A DNA stretch of 64,000 nt from UBA967 sp044375555 (lineage in GTDB: Bacteria > Verrucomicrobiota > Verrucomicrobiia > Chthoniobacterales > Terrimicrobiaceae): assembly GCA_044375555.1 (NCBI GenBank), contig JBILML010000003.1:1-64000 (forward strand). Direction: 5' to 3'. The first letter of the stretch is position 1. The number at the start of each line of letters is the position of its first letter. Position numbers and translations under genes: made by a program. Under the pieces are notes generated by a model. That model worked only from the letters and a program-made list of their open reading frames with translations. It had not been told where the DNA came from and made no database searches. This document shows, piece by piece, positions 48,603-57,541 of this stretch.

Positions 48603-50413
48603 TGAGCACGCAAACCGCGCCTTGGATCATTCTCTTTTCTCCGCTCGCCGCAGCGGTCCTGATTTTCCTCATCGGGAGGTTCTCCAAAACCCTGAGCGCC
48701 GGCCTCGCGATCCTCTCGGCGGCAACAGGTTGCTTTCTGAGCTGGTGGCTATTCCGCCAAACCGAAGTCGCGCCGCAACTGTCCCTGGACTGGCTGAATT
48801 TTGGCCCGGAACTCACGATCACGATCGGCATCACGCTGGACCACCTGAGCAAGGTCATGCTCCTCGTGGTCACGACGATCTCCACGCTCGTCTTTATCTA
48901 CTCCACCGGCTACATGCGCGACGAGGAAGGCTACACGCGGTTCTTCGCCGGGCTCTCGCTGTTCCTCTTCTCCATGCTTGGAATCGTCCTCGCGGACAAT
49001 TTCGTGATGATGTTCATCTTCTGGGAACTCGTCGGCGTGAGTTCCTACATCCTCATCGGGCATTATTACTCGAAGGACTCCGCGGCTGATGCCGGGAAGC
49101 AGGCGTTCATCGTCAACCGCATCGGCGATTTCGGCTTCATGCTCGGCATCCTCTTGCTCTGGTCGGCGACCGGCACGGTGGCTTTCTCAGGACTCCTCTC
49201 GGCGATCCCAGGCTTCGAAGGCGCGCCGGTGTATCTCACGGTTGCCTGTGTTTTGGTCTTCATGGGAACGGTGGGAAAATCGGCCCAGATGCCGCTCCAT
49301 GTCTGGCTTCCAAATTCCATGGAAGGCCCGACGCCTGTTTCCTCCCTCCTCCACGCCGCCACGATGGTCGCGGCGGGTGTTTACATGCTTGCCCGGATTT
49401 TCCCGATCCTCGAAGTCGTTCCCGACGCTCGCGAGATCATTGCTTGGGTCGGCGGAATTACCTGTTTCTGCGCCGCCCTCATGGGCACGCAGCAGAATGA
49501 CATCAAGCGCATCCTCGCCTATTCCACCATTTCCCAGCTCGGCTACATGGTTCTCGGCATCGGGGTCGCGCCGACCTCCAGCGAGGCGATGTTCCATCTC
49601 TTCACCCACGCCTGCTTCAAGTGCCTCCTCTTCCTCGCGGCGGGTTCCGTCATGATTGCCATGCACCACGAGACCGACATGTGGCACATGGGTGGGCTCC
49701 GCAAAAAAACTCCCGTCACGATGATTTGCTTCATCGCCGGAATGCTTGCGCTTTCCGGTTGCCCCTTCACCAGCGGCTATTTCAGTAAAGACCTCATCAT
49801 CGAGTGGGCGGTTGTAAAAACTCCGTTCCTCGGCTGGCTCGCCGCCGCCGCCGCAGGTCTCACCGCCTTCTATATCTTCCGCGAGTTCTTCGTCGTGTTC
49901 TTCGGCAAAGCCCGCAGCGAGCACGCGGAGCACGCCCACGAACAACCCGTCTCGATGCTGGTGCCGATGCTGATCCTCGCTGTTCCGGCCCTTTTCGCCG
50001 GTCTGCCGATGGTTCAAGAGCATTTCTTCACTCTCTCACATCCTGACGCCCACGCTGTGCCGCACCTCCTGCATCCCTTCCTCTACGCGATGTTCTTCGG
50101 CGGAGCCGGTCTCGCCGCTCTGCTTTACTTCAAGGCTGAGAAGGACCCGGTCTCGATCCCGCTTTTCGCCAATCGCCTTTATATCGACGATGTCTATTTC
50201 TGGTTCGTGAACAAAATCCAAGGCGGCGGCTCGATCGCGCTCTCCTGGGCCGACCGCTGGGTGGTTGACCTCGTCATTGTTCAAGTTCCGAGCAAGCTCA
50301 CTTGGGCCTGCGGCTTCGCCCTGCGGTTCCTGCAAATCGGCAGCATCCAAGCCTACGCCTTCTTCTTTGGCGCGGGCGTTGTCGGCCTCCTCTACATCCT
50401 GTTTTCCAAATGA
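48599..50413 (+). CDS. nuoL: NADH-quinone oxidoreductase subunit L
   Basis: This 604-aa antiporter-like subunit is the distal proton-pumping unit of complex I. The Mrp/NuoL signature GVSSYILIGHYYSKDSAADAG is present, together with LPNSMEGPTPVSSLLHAATMVAAGVYML, which carries the conserved lysine and histidine channel residues upstream. The C-terminal part, with its long lateral helix region (about 490-604), is present. It overlaps nuoK and nuoM by 4 bp each. Confidence 0.96.
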   Translation: MMSTQTAPWIILFSPLAAAVLIFLIGRFSKTLSAGLAILSAATGCFLSWWLFRQTEVAPQLSLDWLNFGPELTITIGITLDHLSKVMLLVVTTISTLVFIYSTGYMRDEEGYTRFFAGLSLFLFSMLGIVLADNFVMMFIFWELVGVSSYILIGHYYSKDSAADAGKQAFIVNRIGDFGFMLGILLLWSATGTVAFSGLLSAIPGFEGAPVYLTVACVLVFMGTVGKSAQMPLHVWLPNSMEGPTPVSSLLHAATMVAAGVYMLARIFPILEVVPDAREIIAWVGGITCFCAALMGTQQNDIKRILAYSTISQLGYMVLGIGVAPTSSEAMFHLFTHACFKCLLFLAAGSVMIAMHHETDMWHMGGLRKKTPVTMICFIAGMLALSGCPFTSGYFSKDLIIEWAVVKTPFLGWLAAAAAGLTAFYIFREFFVVFFGKARSEHAEHAHEQPVSMLVPMLILAVPALFAGLPMVQEHFFTLSHPDAHAVPHLLHPFLYAMFFGGAGLAALLYFKAEKDPVSIPLFANRLYIDDVYFWFVNKIQGGGSIALSWADRWVVDLVIVQVPSKLTWACGFALRFLQIGSIQAYAFFFGAGVVGLLYILFSK

Positions 50414-51915
50414 GCACCGTCAGCCCGTTACTTTTTCTCATCCTCATTCCGCTGGTCGCCGCCGTTCTCGTGATGCTGGGTGGAAAATCCCGCACCGTCT
50501 CGCTCTTCGCATCGGCCTCGAATTTGATCCTGCTGCTCGTGTTGGCCACGAAATTCCGCCCCTCCGAGGCCGGATTCCAATTTGTCTCCAGTTTCCCGGT
50601 TGTTCCACAGCTCGGGATCAATTTCATCCTCGGTGCGGATGGCCTCAGCTTCGTCATGCTTTTCCTCTCCACCGCCGTCACGCTGGCCGCCGTCGCGGTG
50701 GCCCGGCCTCCGGTGGAAAACGACCGCTGGTTCTACATCAGCCTTCTGATGATTTCGGCGGGCGTCATTGGCGCCTTCGCCTCCGTGGATGTGTTTCTCT
50801 TCTACATGTTCCACGAGCTCGCGCTCATCCCGACCTTCCTGTTGATCGGTATCTGGGGCTCCGGGGACCGCCAAGCCGCCGCGTGGAAAGCCACCATTTA
50901 CCTTGCGACCGGCAGCTTTGTTCTCCTTCTCGGCCTGATCGGGCTTTACCTCCTCCAGCCCCTCGGCGATCGCAGCTTCGACCTCCGCCACATCATCCAG
51001 CTCGCCGAGACCGGCCTGATTCCTGACAACCCGATTGTCTATCTCCTCCTGCTCTTCGGATTTGGAACCCTCGTCTCGCTCTTCCCCTTCCACACCTGGG
51101 CGCCTCAAGCCTACGCCAGCGCGCCCGCCCCGGCGGCGATGCTCCACGCCGGCGTCCTCAAGAAATTCGGCCTCTACGGTCTCATCCGTATCTGCGCCCC
51201 CGTCTTCCCCGAGTCGATCCAAGCCCTCCTGCCTCTGCTGCTCGTCCTGATCGTCGGCAACATCCTCTATGTCGGGTATGTGACGATCGCCCAGCGCAAG
51301 CTCGACACCATGCTCGGCTACTCAAGCGTCATGCACATGGGCTACATTTTCCTCGGATTCGCCGCGCTCAATGTCGTGAGTCTCACCGGCGCCTCCCTCA
51401 TGCTTCTCAGTCATGGGTTGACCGTTGCCCTCTTGTTCGCCCTCTGCGGGGAAATTCGCGAGCGCACCGGCACGCTGGAATTTTCCGAACTCGGTGGCAT
51501 CGCCCGCGCCACGCCCCGTCTCGGCCTCGCCTTCGGATTTGCCGCGATGGCCTCGGTCGGTCTTCCCGGCTTTATCGGGTTCGCCTCGGAGTTGATGGTT
51601 TTCTTTGGGGCTTTCGTCGGGCAACCCACCGATATGCGTGCTCAAACGGAAGCCGCCGCCGAGGTTTTCCGCTTCAACTCGATCCAAATCGTCACCATCT
51701 GCGCCGTCTGGGGCATCGTCATTTCCGCGATCTACATGCTCCGCGCCTACCGCAAGATTTTCATGGGCCCATTGCCCGAACGCTGGTCGCGTCTGCCTGA
51801 CCTCGCTGGTCTGCCCCGCGTGGCTGTCGTTCTTCTCATCGGCGTCATGCTCTTCTACGGATTCTTCCCGCAACTTCTCGTGAACCTCGTCACTCCCGCC
51901 CTGCTTCAGCCATGA
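50410..51915 (+). CDS. nuoM: NADH-quinone oxidoreductase subunit M
   Basis: This 501-aa antiporter-like subunit has FMFHELALIPTFLLIGIWG with the key glutamate, FPFHTWAPQAYASAPAPAAMLHAGVLKKFGLYG, and YSSVMHMGYIFLG. I chose ATG 50410 because it overlaps the nuoL stop (ATGA) and matches the family start; longer upstream readings lie inside nuoL. Confidence 0.96.
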   Translation: MSTVSPLLFLILIPLVAAVLVMLGGKSRTVSLFASASNLILLLVLATKFRPSEAGFQFVSSFPVVPQLGINFILGADGLSFVMLFLSTAVTLAAVAVARPPVENDRWFYISLLMISAGVIGAFASVDVFLFYMFHELALIPTFLLIGIWGSGDRQAAAWKATIYLATGSFVLLLGLIGLYLLQPLGDRSFDLRHIIQLAETGLIPDNPIVYLLLLFGFGTLVSLFPFHTWAPQAYASAPAPAAMLHAGVLKKFGLYGLIRICAPVFPESIQALLPLLLVLIVGNILYVGYVTIAQRKLDTMLGYSSVMHMGYIFLGFAALNVVSLTGASLMLLSHGLTVALLFALCGEIRERTGTLEFSELGGIARATPRLGLAFGFAAMASVGLPGFIGFASELMVFFGAFVGQPTDMRAQTEAAAEVFRFNSIQIVTICAVWGIVISAIYMLRAYRKIFMGPLPERWSRLPDLAGLPRVAVVLLIGVMLFYGFFPQLLVNLVTPALLQP

Positions 51916-53357
51916 TCGATCCCGTTTTTCTGGAAGTCAGCGTCGTCGTCCTGGGAATTTTTCTGCTCATGGCCGAGGCATTCGGTCTCGCGAAGCAAAA
52001 ATCCACCCTCGCATGGTGGGCCATCGGCGGCCTCGCTGCCGTTTTTATCGGCACATTTCTCATCGGTCCAAACGCCAACAGCTTTGAGGTGTCGGGATTC
52101 TATGTGGTGGATGGCCTTTCCCTGTTCTTCAAACGCTTCGTCCTCATCTCCACGATTTTGGTGCTGGTGATGTCGGTAGACTACTTGCCGATCGTTCAGC
52201 GTCTGGTTCCTGCCGAGCGGCCCGGTGCCGGCTCCGGCGAATTTTTTATCCTGCCCGTTTTCACCTGTGCAGGGCTCATGTGGTTGGTCTCAGCCACCGA
52301 CTTCATCATGATTTTCTGCGCGCTCGAGCTCGTTACGATCTCGTTCTACATCCAAGTCGCCTACCTGCGCCGGAGCATGTCCAGCCTCGAAGCAGGCACG
52401 AAATACCTCATCCTCGGCGCGCTCTCGACCGGGTTCCTGGTTTACGGAATTACCTGGTTTTTTGGAGCCACTGGCCAAACAAACCTCGTCGCCATCCGTG
52501 AGGTCCTGCCCCTCCTTCCCGTTGCGAACCATCCCCCCATCCTCTTCGGTCTTGCGCTCGTTCTCGTCGCTCTCGGATTCAAAATCGCCGCCGCGCCGTT
52601 CCAATTCTGGGTGCCCGATGTGTATCAAGGCGCGCCCACGCCCGTCACCGCCTACCTCGCCGTGGCATCCAAAGCCGCCGGCTTCCTCGTGTTGATCCGC
52701 GTCCTCGAGCCGTTCTTCACCGTTCCCTCTTTCCAAAATAAATTATTCCTCGCGCTTGTCCTCCTGGCCCTGCTGACCCTGATTTTCGGCAACCTCGCCG
52801 CCATTCCTCAGACAAATTTCAAGCGCCTCCTCGGCTACTCCAGCATCGCCCATGCCGGCTACCTCCTCATGGGCCTCGCCGCCATCGGCGATGTCTTTGC
52901 CGGACGCGCCGTGGTCTTTTACCTCTCCGGGTATTTGCTCATGACCTTTCTCGCCTTCCTGATTTTGGTGCCTGTCACGAAAGCCTCCGGGGGGGACGAC
53001 ATCGCCCATTTCAACGGCCTCGCCCGCCGCTCTCCCGGCCTCGCGCTCGCTATGCTCATCGCCGCCGCCTCTCTCGCCGGCGTGCCGTTCACGGTCGGGT
53101 TCTTCGGGAAGTTTTTCATCTTCGAAGCCGCCATGAATCAAGGGCTCTACCTCCTCGTTCTCGTGGGTATCGTGACCGTCGCCAGCGGCTTCTACTACTA
53201 CTTCAAAGTCATCCGCGCCATGTATTGGCAGCCCGCCCCGGAGGACGCCGGCCCCGTCGCCATCACCAAAACCTCCTCGGTGGCCATCTTCATCCTCGCA
53301 ACGCTCATTCTCATCCTCGGCGTCTACCCCCAACTCCTGATCGGAATGCTCCCCTGA
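51912..53357 (+). CDS. nuoN: NADH-quinone oxidoreductase subunit N
   Basis: This 481-aa third antiporter-like subunit shows IFCALELVTISFYIQVAY, FQFWVPDVYQGAPTPVTAYLAVASKAAGF and YSSIAHAGYLLMGLAA. It completes the I-J-K-L-M-N set that forms the inner and distal membrane arm. NuoH, NuoA and the NADH-oxidising arm must be encoded elsewhere. It overlaps nuoM by 4 bp. Confidence 0.96.
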   Translation: MIDPVFLEVSVVVLGIFLLMAEAFGLAKQKSTLAWWAIGGLAAVFIGTFLIGPNANSFEVSGFYVVDGLSLFFKRFVLISTILVLVMSVDYLPIVQRLVPAERPGAGSGEFFILPVFTCAGLMWLVSATDFIMIFCALELVTISFYIQVAYLRRSMSSLEAGTKYLILGALSTGFLVYGITWFFGATGQTNLVAIREVLPLLPVANHPPILFGLALVLVALGFKIAAAPFQFWVPDVYQGAPTPVTAYLAVASKAAGFLVLIRVLEPFFTVPSFQNKLFLALVLLALLTLIFGNLAAIPQTNFKRLLGYSSIAHAGYLLMGLAAIGDVFAGRAVVFYLSGYLLMTFLAFLILVPVTKASGGDDIAHFNGLARRSPGLALAMLIAAASLAGVPFTVGFFGKFFIFEAAMNQGLYLLVLVGIVTVASGFYYYFKVIRAMYWQPAPEDAGPVAITKTSSVAIFILATLILILGVYPQLLIGMLP

Positions 53358-53373
53358 TCCCGCGTCCTCCGGC

Positions 53374-53850
53374 ATGGATGACTACTGGAAAACCTGGGAA
53401 CCCCGCGAACGAGCCACCCTTTGTTTTCTGATTCAGGACGGGCAAATTCTGCTCATCCGAAAAAAGCGAGGCCTGGGTGCTGGTAAAATCAACGGCCCCG
53501 GCGGACGCATCGAACCCGGCGAGGAACCCCACGAATGCGCCGTGCGCGAAACCTCCGAAGAAGTCGGCCTGACCCCGCAGAATGTCCAAAACCGAGGCGA
53601 ACTCCACTTCCAATTCGCCGACGGCTACAGCCTCCACTGCGCCGTTTTTGTTGCCCACGAATTCACCGGCGACCTCCTCGAAACCGACGAAGCGCTCCCG
53701 ATCTGGACCCCATTAGACAGCATCCCCTACGACGAAATGTGGGCCGACGACATCCACTGGCTCCCCGGCGTCATCGCAGGCGGCACTTTCCGAGGCTACT
53801 TCCACTTCGACGGCGAAAAAATGCTCTCCAAGCACCTGCTCTGGGAGTGA
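53374..53850 (+). CDS. Nudix hydrolase (8-oxo-dGTPase/MTH1-like)
   Basis: This 158-aa Nudix protein has the full box G-x5-E-x7-R-E-U-x-E-E-x-G-U in GGRIEPGEEPHECAVRETSEEVGL (in part) at about residues 47-70. The preceding RGLGAGKINGPGG resembles MTH1-type oxidised-purine triphosphatases. It lies 16 bp after nuoN and may be read with the nuo operon, which would pair nucleotide-pool cleaning with a source of reactive oxygen. Confidence 0.9.
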   Translation: MDDYWKTWEPRERATLCFLIQDGQILLIRKKRGLGAGKINGPGGRIEPGEEPHECAVRETSEEVGLTPQNVQNRGELHFQFADGYSLHCAVFVAHEFTGDLLETDEALPIWTPLDSIPYDEMWADDIHWLPGVIAGGTFRGYFHFDGEKMLSKHLLWE

Positions 53851-54376
53851 AACGAACACCAAAATGCCAATGATGGTGCGGCGTCTTCTTTCGACGCCCC
53901 ATCCCCGTCGTTCATCCAAGTGGATGCCAAGAGGACTCGAAAACCGCCGTGCGCTGTCACGCGCCGGTGACGATTGCCTTGGTGGAGTGGCTTGCCTTGT
54001 GTCTGCGCCCGCAGGATTCCGACACGCGCTTGAGTGAACGATTCTTGGCCGAAAATACCCTTTCCCGCGCCGTGGCGGCTTTTCTCAACCAAGGCGAGTA
54101 ACGCCGTGTGGATGAATTCGCTGTCCTTTGTGGCCTCAGCTTTCTTCGACAGGGAGAAACCTGGGTAGAGTCGCCCGGCCAGTCCTAATATGCTCGGGCG
54201 CTGAGGCTTCATGCGACTTTTGCTTATCTGGCGCTCTTCCATGTCTTCATCTGAATCACGAGCACGGGGCCTATCCGATTCTTTGTGTTTGAGGTCGGAT
54301 TTTGTTGTTGTTTTGGTGCGGGAGGGTGGGGGTGTTTGCGATTGTCAGGGGTGGGGTGATCGGGGAGGGTTGCCGG
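53851..54376. other. Intergenic stretch with decayed or unassigned coding signal
   Basis: No confident gene lies here. On the plus strand a frame from 53967 (GTG) to 54101 reads VTIALVEWLALCLRPQDSD and then RLSERFLAENTLSRAVAAFL, protein-like but only 44 codons. The minus strand is open over 53796-54242 with KAEATKDSEFIHTALLALVE. Both could be remnants or a repeated non-coding element. A small GTCAC...GTGAC hairpin is at about 53956-53971. The right end holds the Shine-Dalgarno GGGGAGGG of the channel gene. Confidence 0.35.
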
Positions 54377-56083
54377 GTGAAATATTTCACATCTCAGATC
54401 ATGCACTTCATGCGTCCGGCCTCGAGTCGGAGGAATGTGAAGTTGCTTGCGCGCTTCGTGGGGGTGTTGGCGTTGATCATCGCTGTCTTCACTGTGATTT
54501 TCCATGTGCTGATGATTCACGAAGGTCAGGAGCACTCGTGGGTTTCGGGGTTTTATTGGACGCTGGTGACCATGTCCACATTGGGCTTCGGCGATATCAC
54601 ATTCCAGTCGGATATCGGGCGGTTTTTTTCCGTTGTGGTGATTTTGACCGGCATTCTTTTTCTGTTGGTGTTGATGCCATTCACATTTATCGAGTTTTTT
54701 TACTCGCCGTGGATGAAGGCGCAACAGGAGATGCGGGCCCCGAGGGAGGTGCCTAAAGGCGTCTCCGGGCATGTGATCCTTGCAAATTTCGATCCGGTTG
54801 CGGCGTCGTTCATCAAGCGTCTGGAAAAATACGGATTCCGCTATTATCTGGCGGTTAAATCTCTTCAGCAGGCGCTGGAATTTCATGACGAGGGATTGAG
54901 TGTGGTATTGGCCGACACGAACGATGCGGCGGCGTTTCAAAACCTCGGGATCGAACGTGCCGCGATGCTGGTGGCGACATCGACGGATGTGGTGAATACC
55001 GGGATTGCATTCACCGCGCGGGAGATTTCCGAGAGTCTCCCGATCGTGGCGACGGCGAGTTCGGCTGATTCGATCGATGTGCTCAGGTTGGCGGGGTGTA
55101 ACCATGTGATTCAGCTTGGGGAGATGCTTGGGCAGTCGCTGGCGCGGCGCACGATCGCAACGGATGCGCAGGCGCATGTGATCGGCGAAGTCGATGGGAT
55201 TCAATTTGCCGAGGCTACGGCGGCGGGAACACCCCTTGTTGGGAAGAGGCTCTTGCAAAGCAAGGTTCGAGAACAAACGGGGGTGGTGGTGATCGGAGTG
55301 TGGGAGAGGGGGCGGTTTCGGCTGCCGCGGGGCGAGGATATCATCACCGAGCGCACGGTCTTCCTTCTTGCGGGGACGGAGGAGCAATTCAACATCTACA
55401 ATGGGTTGTTTTGCATCTACCACCAGTCGATGGCTCCGGTGGTGATTATCGGAGCGGGTCGGGTCGGGCGGGCGGCGGCGAGCGCGTTGCGACAGTTAGA
55501 GACGGATTTCCGCATCGTCGATCTCAAGCCGGAGCGGGGAAGTAGCTTCGGCGAGCAGTTTGTGTGCGGCAGCGCGGCGGATTACCATACCCTCGAGAGG
55601 GCGGGGATCGAGAAGGCTCCAGCGGTCATCGTGACGACGCACGAGGACGACATGAATGTCTATCTGACGATCTATTGCCGGAAGTTGAGACCGGATATTC
55701 AGGTCCTTGCGCGGTCGACAAAAGAGTCGAACACCCCTCGGCTCCACCGTGCCGGGGCGGATCTGGTCATGTCCTATGCCACGATGGGTGCGGGAATTTT
55801 ATTTAATGACCTGTGCAAGGGCGGGGATTTGCTGATGGTCGCGGAGGGGTTGTATATCTTCCGGATGCAGTTGCCCGCGCATCTGGCGGGGCAGAAAATC
55901 TCGGAATCCAAAATCCGTGAGCGCACCGGATGCAGTGTGGTTGCGCTGAGGCGGGCTGGAGCGATGAAGTTGAACCCTGCTCCCGACACGATCCTCATGG
56001 AAGCCGATTTTCTGATTCTCGTGGGCACGGCCGATGCCGAGGAGAGCTTGCTGAGGATGTTCCGGGCGGACGCTGCCCGCTAA
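54377..56083 (+). CDS. Two-RCK potassium channel protein
   Basis: This 568-aa protein has two transmembrane helices around a pore loop with the selectivity filter TLGFGD (about residue 70). Two tandem RCK (TrkA-N/TrkA-C) units follow in the cytoplasm. The second RCK has an intact dinucleotide motif, VVIIGAGRVGRAAASAL; in the first, HVILANFDPVAASF replaces the glycine-rich loop, so it probably does not bind NAD the same way. GTG 54377 follows a strong GGGGAGGG at 54362-54369, so I prefer it to longer readings. It likely mediates regulated potassium flux. Confidence 0.87.
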   Translation: MKYFTSQIMHFMRPASSRRNVKLLARFVGVLALIIAVFTVIFHVLMIHEGQEHSWVSGFYWTLVTMSTLGFGDITFQSDIGRFFSVVVILTGILFLLVLMPFTFIEFFYSPWMKAQQEMRAPREVPKGVSGHVILANFDPVAASFIKRLEKYGFRYYLAVKSLQQALEFHDEGLSVVLADTNDAAAFQNLGIERAAMLVATSTDVVNTGIAFTAREISESLPIVATASSADSIDVLRLAGCNHVIQLGEMLGQSLARRTIATDAQAHVIGEVDGIQFAEATAAGTPLVGKRLLQSKVREQTGVVVIGVWERGRFRLPRGEDIITERTVFLLAGTEEQFNIYNGLFCIYHQSMAPVVIIGAGRVGRAAASALRQLETDFRIVDLKPERGSSFGEQFVCGSAADYHTLERAGIEKAPAVIVTTHEDDMNVYLTIYCRKLRPDIQVLARSTKESNTPRLHRAGADLVMSYATMGAGILFNDLCKGGDLLMVAEGLYIFRMQLPAHLAGQKISESKIRERTGCSVVALRRAGAMKLNPAPDTILMEADFLILVGTADAEESLLRMFRADAAR

Positions 56084-56094
56084 CCTTTTTGCCT

Positions 56095-56157
56095 ATGAAA
56101 TTCTATGAAGACCCAGTTAAATACTTAGGCGAAAACTTCAGCGCTTACCCCAATTAA
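56095..56157 (+). CDS. Candidate 20-aa small ORF ahead of the pseudopilin gene
   Basis: ATG 56095 opens MKFYEDPVKYLGENFSAYPN and stops with TAA at 56155. It lies 11 bp after the channel gene and 6 bp before the pseudopilin gene. It could be a leader peptide or chance; there is no Shine-Dalgarno sequence. Confidence 0.3.
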   Translation: MKFYEDPVKYLGENFSAYPN

Positions 56158-56163
56158 AATCCA

Positions 56164-56658
56164 ATGAAGCCAGACCAAATTTTTCCACGCCGTGCGTTCA
56201 CGCTCATTGAGCTTTTGGTTGTCATAACGGTGATTGCTATCCTCGCCGGGTTGGTTTTGAGCACGGCGGGGTATGTTCAGAAAAAATCTGCGCGGAGTCG
56301 GGCCGAGGCCGAAATCGCGGCGCTCTCGGCGGCGCTGGAGAGTTACAAGGTGGAGTATGGCGCATATCCTTCGAACTCTGCTGCCGGGTCCAACGGCTCT
56401 CTGGTTCTCTACAAGGCGCTGGCTTACTCGAATGCGGATCTCAATCCGAATGGAAAAATCTTCATGGAGCCTACGAGGTCGATGCTCGCGGGCACGAATG
56501 CGATATCCACCACCCACTTCGTGGATCCTTTTGGAAATGCTTACGAATACAGGACGGGTTCTAATGCCACCAACAACGGGTCCAATTTTTTTGATCTTTG
56601 GTCCCTGGCCGGCGCCAAACCCTCCACCGACACAAACCAGTGGATCAAGAACTGGTAG
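56164..56658 (+). CDS. Type II secretion-type pseudopilin (GspG-like)
   Basis: This 164-aa protein has a prepilin peptidase site, RRAFTLIELLVVI, with cleavage before the phenylalanine. A hydrophobic N-terminal helix follows, then a globular domain with YPSNSAAG and FVDPFGNAYEYR, the DPFG segment typical of GspG-like pseudopilins. No secretion ATPase, secretin or other pseudopilin is nearby. Lone pseudopilin-like genes are common in PVC bacteria, where their partners are unlinked or unknown. Confidence 0.85.
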   Translation: MKPDQIFPRRAFTLIELLVVITVIAILAGLVLSTAGYVQKKSARSRAEAEIAALSAALESYKVEYGAYPSNSAAGSNGSLVLYKALAYSNADLNPNGKIFMEPTRSMLAGTNAISTTHFVDPFGNAYEYRTGSNATNNGSNFFDLWSLAGAKPSTDTNQWIKNW

Positions 56659-57010
56659 TTTTCATCGATGAAAAAACAGCACCCCGCTCGACTGTGGGCA
56701 GGATGTCGGCGTGACAGCGTTCTGCAGCAGTCCGTTGGGAGTCCAAGGGTCCCTTCCGCCTTACTCAAAGCGCTCTTGGAATTTCCTCGAAAAATTTTCG
56801 GCAATCTCGGTTTGGCCGGATTGGTGGTCAGTCCCACATATTCACATATTTTACAACCAGAGACCCGTCGTCCTCTGAAAATTTCACCCAGTCGAGAGAT
56901 CTCAAAGTCGCTCTCTGCCAGACGCTGCGCGTCGATTTTTTCGAAGCGCTTGAGGGCATTGAGGAGTAACGAGACGGGAAGAGAATTCAGTTTCCGGCCG
57001 AGATGCTGAC
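56659..57010. other. Intergenic stretch without a confident gene
   Basis: I see no supported gene. The minus strand stays open over much of this region (for example KLNSLPVSLLLNALKRFEKI then AESDFEISRLGEIFRG around 56880-57000) but has no start codon or family match. It may be the remains of a gene downstream of the ArsR-type regulator. A plus-strand frame at 56668-57009 has poor composition. Confidence 0.35.
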
Positions 57011-57011
57011 A

Positions 57012-57056
57012 TATGAACTTATGGCAATAAGTCGATAGGTTATTTTGGAATTTTCC
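57012..57056. repeat. Operator-like palindrome repeat, copy 1 (downstream of arsR)
   Basis: The palindrome TATGAACTTAT-GGCA-ATAAGTCGATA (57012-57037) is followed by a shared tail ggttattttggaattttcc to 57056. It overlaps the last codons of the ArsR-type gene. It matches copy 2 at 57336-57379 over about 44 bp. Confidence 0.7.
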
Positions 57057-57324
57057 AGAGAGTGTCGATGGACTCCACGAAGGCTTTTGCCCTGTCGGTT
57101 GGGGAGAGAAGGACTTTACGGCCCTTCGATTTTTTCGATACGAGTCCAGCTTCGTGAAGTCGTTTCACATGCTCCACAGCCGTGGATTGCTCAATTCGGC
57201 ACAGAGAAGCGACTTCGTTGACGCAGAGGGAGGGGTTCCGAATCAATAACCTCACGATTTCAATACGGCGGTGGTTTGCGAAACCCGCCACCATTTTTGC
57301 CCGACCGCGTTCCATCGCCGACAT
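57040..57324 (-). CDS. ArsR-family winged-helix repressor
   Basis: This 94-aa regulator has the ArsR-type winged helix: ANHRRIEIVRLLIRNPSLCVNEVASLC, recognition helix RIEQSTAVEHVKRLHEAGLV, and wing KKSKGRKVLLSP. No CxC metal site is visible beyond single cysteines in SLCVNEV and SLCRIE, so the inducer is unclear. ATG 57324 lies 12 bp from a 26-bp palindrome that overlaps its likely promoter, which suggests autorepression. Confidence 0.85.
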   Translation of the reverse strand: MSAMERGRAKMVAGFANHRRIEIVRLLIRNPSLCVNEVASLCRIEQSTAVEHVKRLHEAGLVSKKSKGRKVLLSPTDRAKAFVESIDTLWKIPK

Positions 57325-57331
57325 GAGCCAT

Positions 57332-57379
57332 AAAGTATCGACTTATGGCAATAAGTCCATAGGTTGTTTTGGAATATCC
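57332..57379 (-). promoter_or_regulatory. arsR promoter with operator palindrome, copy 2
   Basis: The palindrome TATCGACTTAT-GGCA-ATAAGTCCATA (57336-57361) has 11-bp arms with one mismatch. On the minus strand a -35 TGGACT (57354-57359), 16-bp spacer and -10 TACTTT (57332-57337) are embedded in it. The predicted start is about 1-2 nt from ATG 57324, so the message may be leaderless. Confidence 0.65.
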
Positions 57380-57541
57380 GTGCGAGGACTGGCGAATCTG
57401 CTTGCGATATTTCTAGGGCAAAGATTAGTAATTGTTATCTCAGCAACGATTGGGAAATGCTCGATTTGGTTCCTTTCAAAGTCTGGATCCAAATTCTGAC
57501 TCAGATTGAGAAGAGCGTTTTAGATTGCGAATGAGTTTTTT

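Noticed and set aside
53796..54242. 148-codon minus-strand frame after the Nudix gene
   Set aside because: Overlaps the end of the Nudix gene and has no family match; kept only as an uncertain region.
56668..57009. 113-codon plus-strand frame after the pseudopilin
   Set aside because: Poor composition, no motif and no Shine-Dalgarno sequence.
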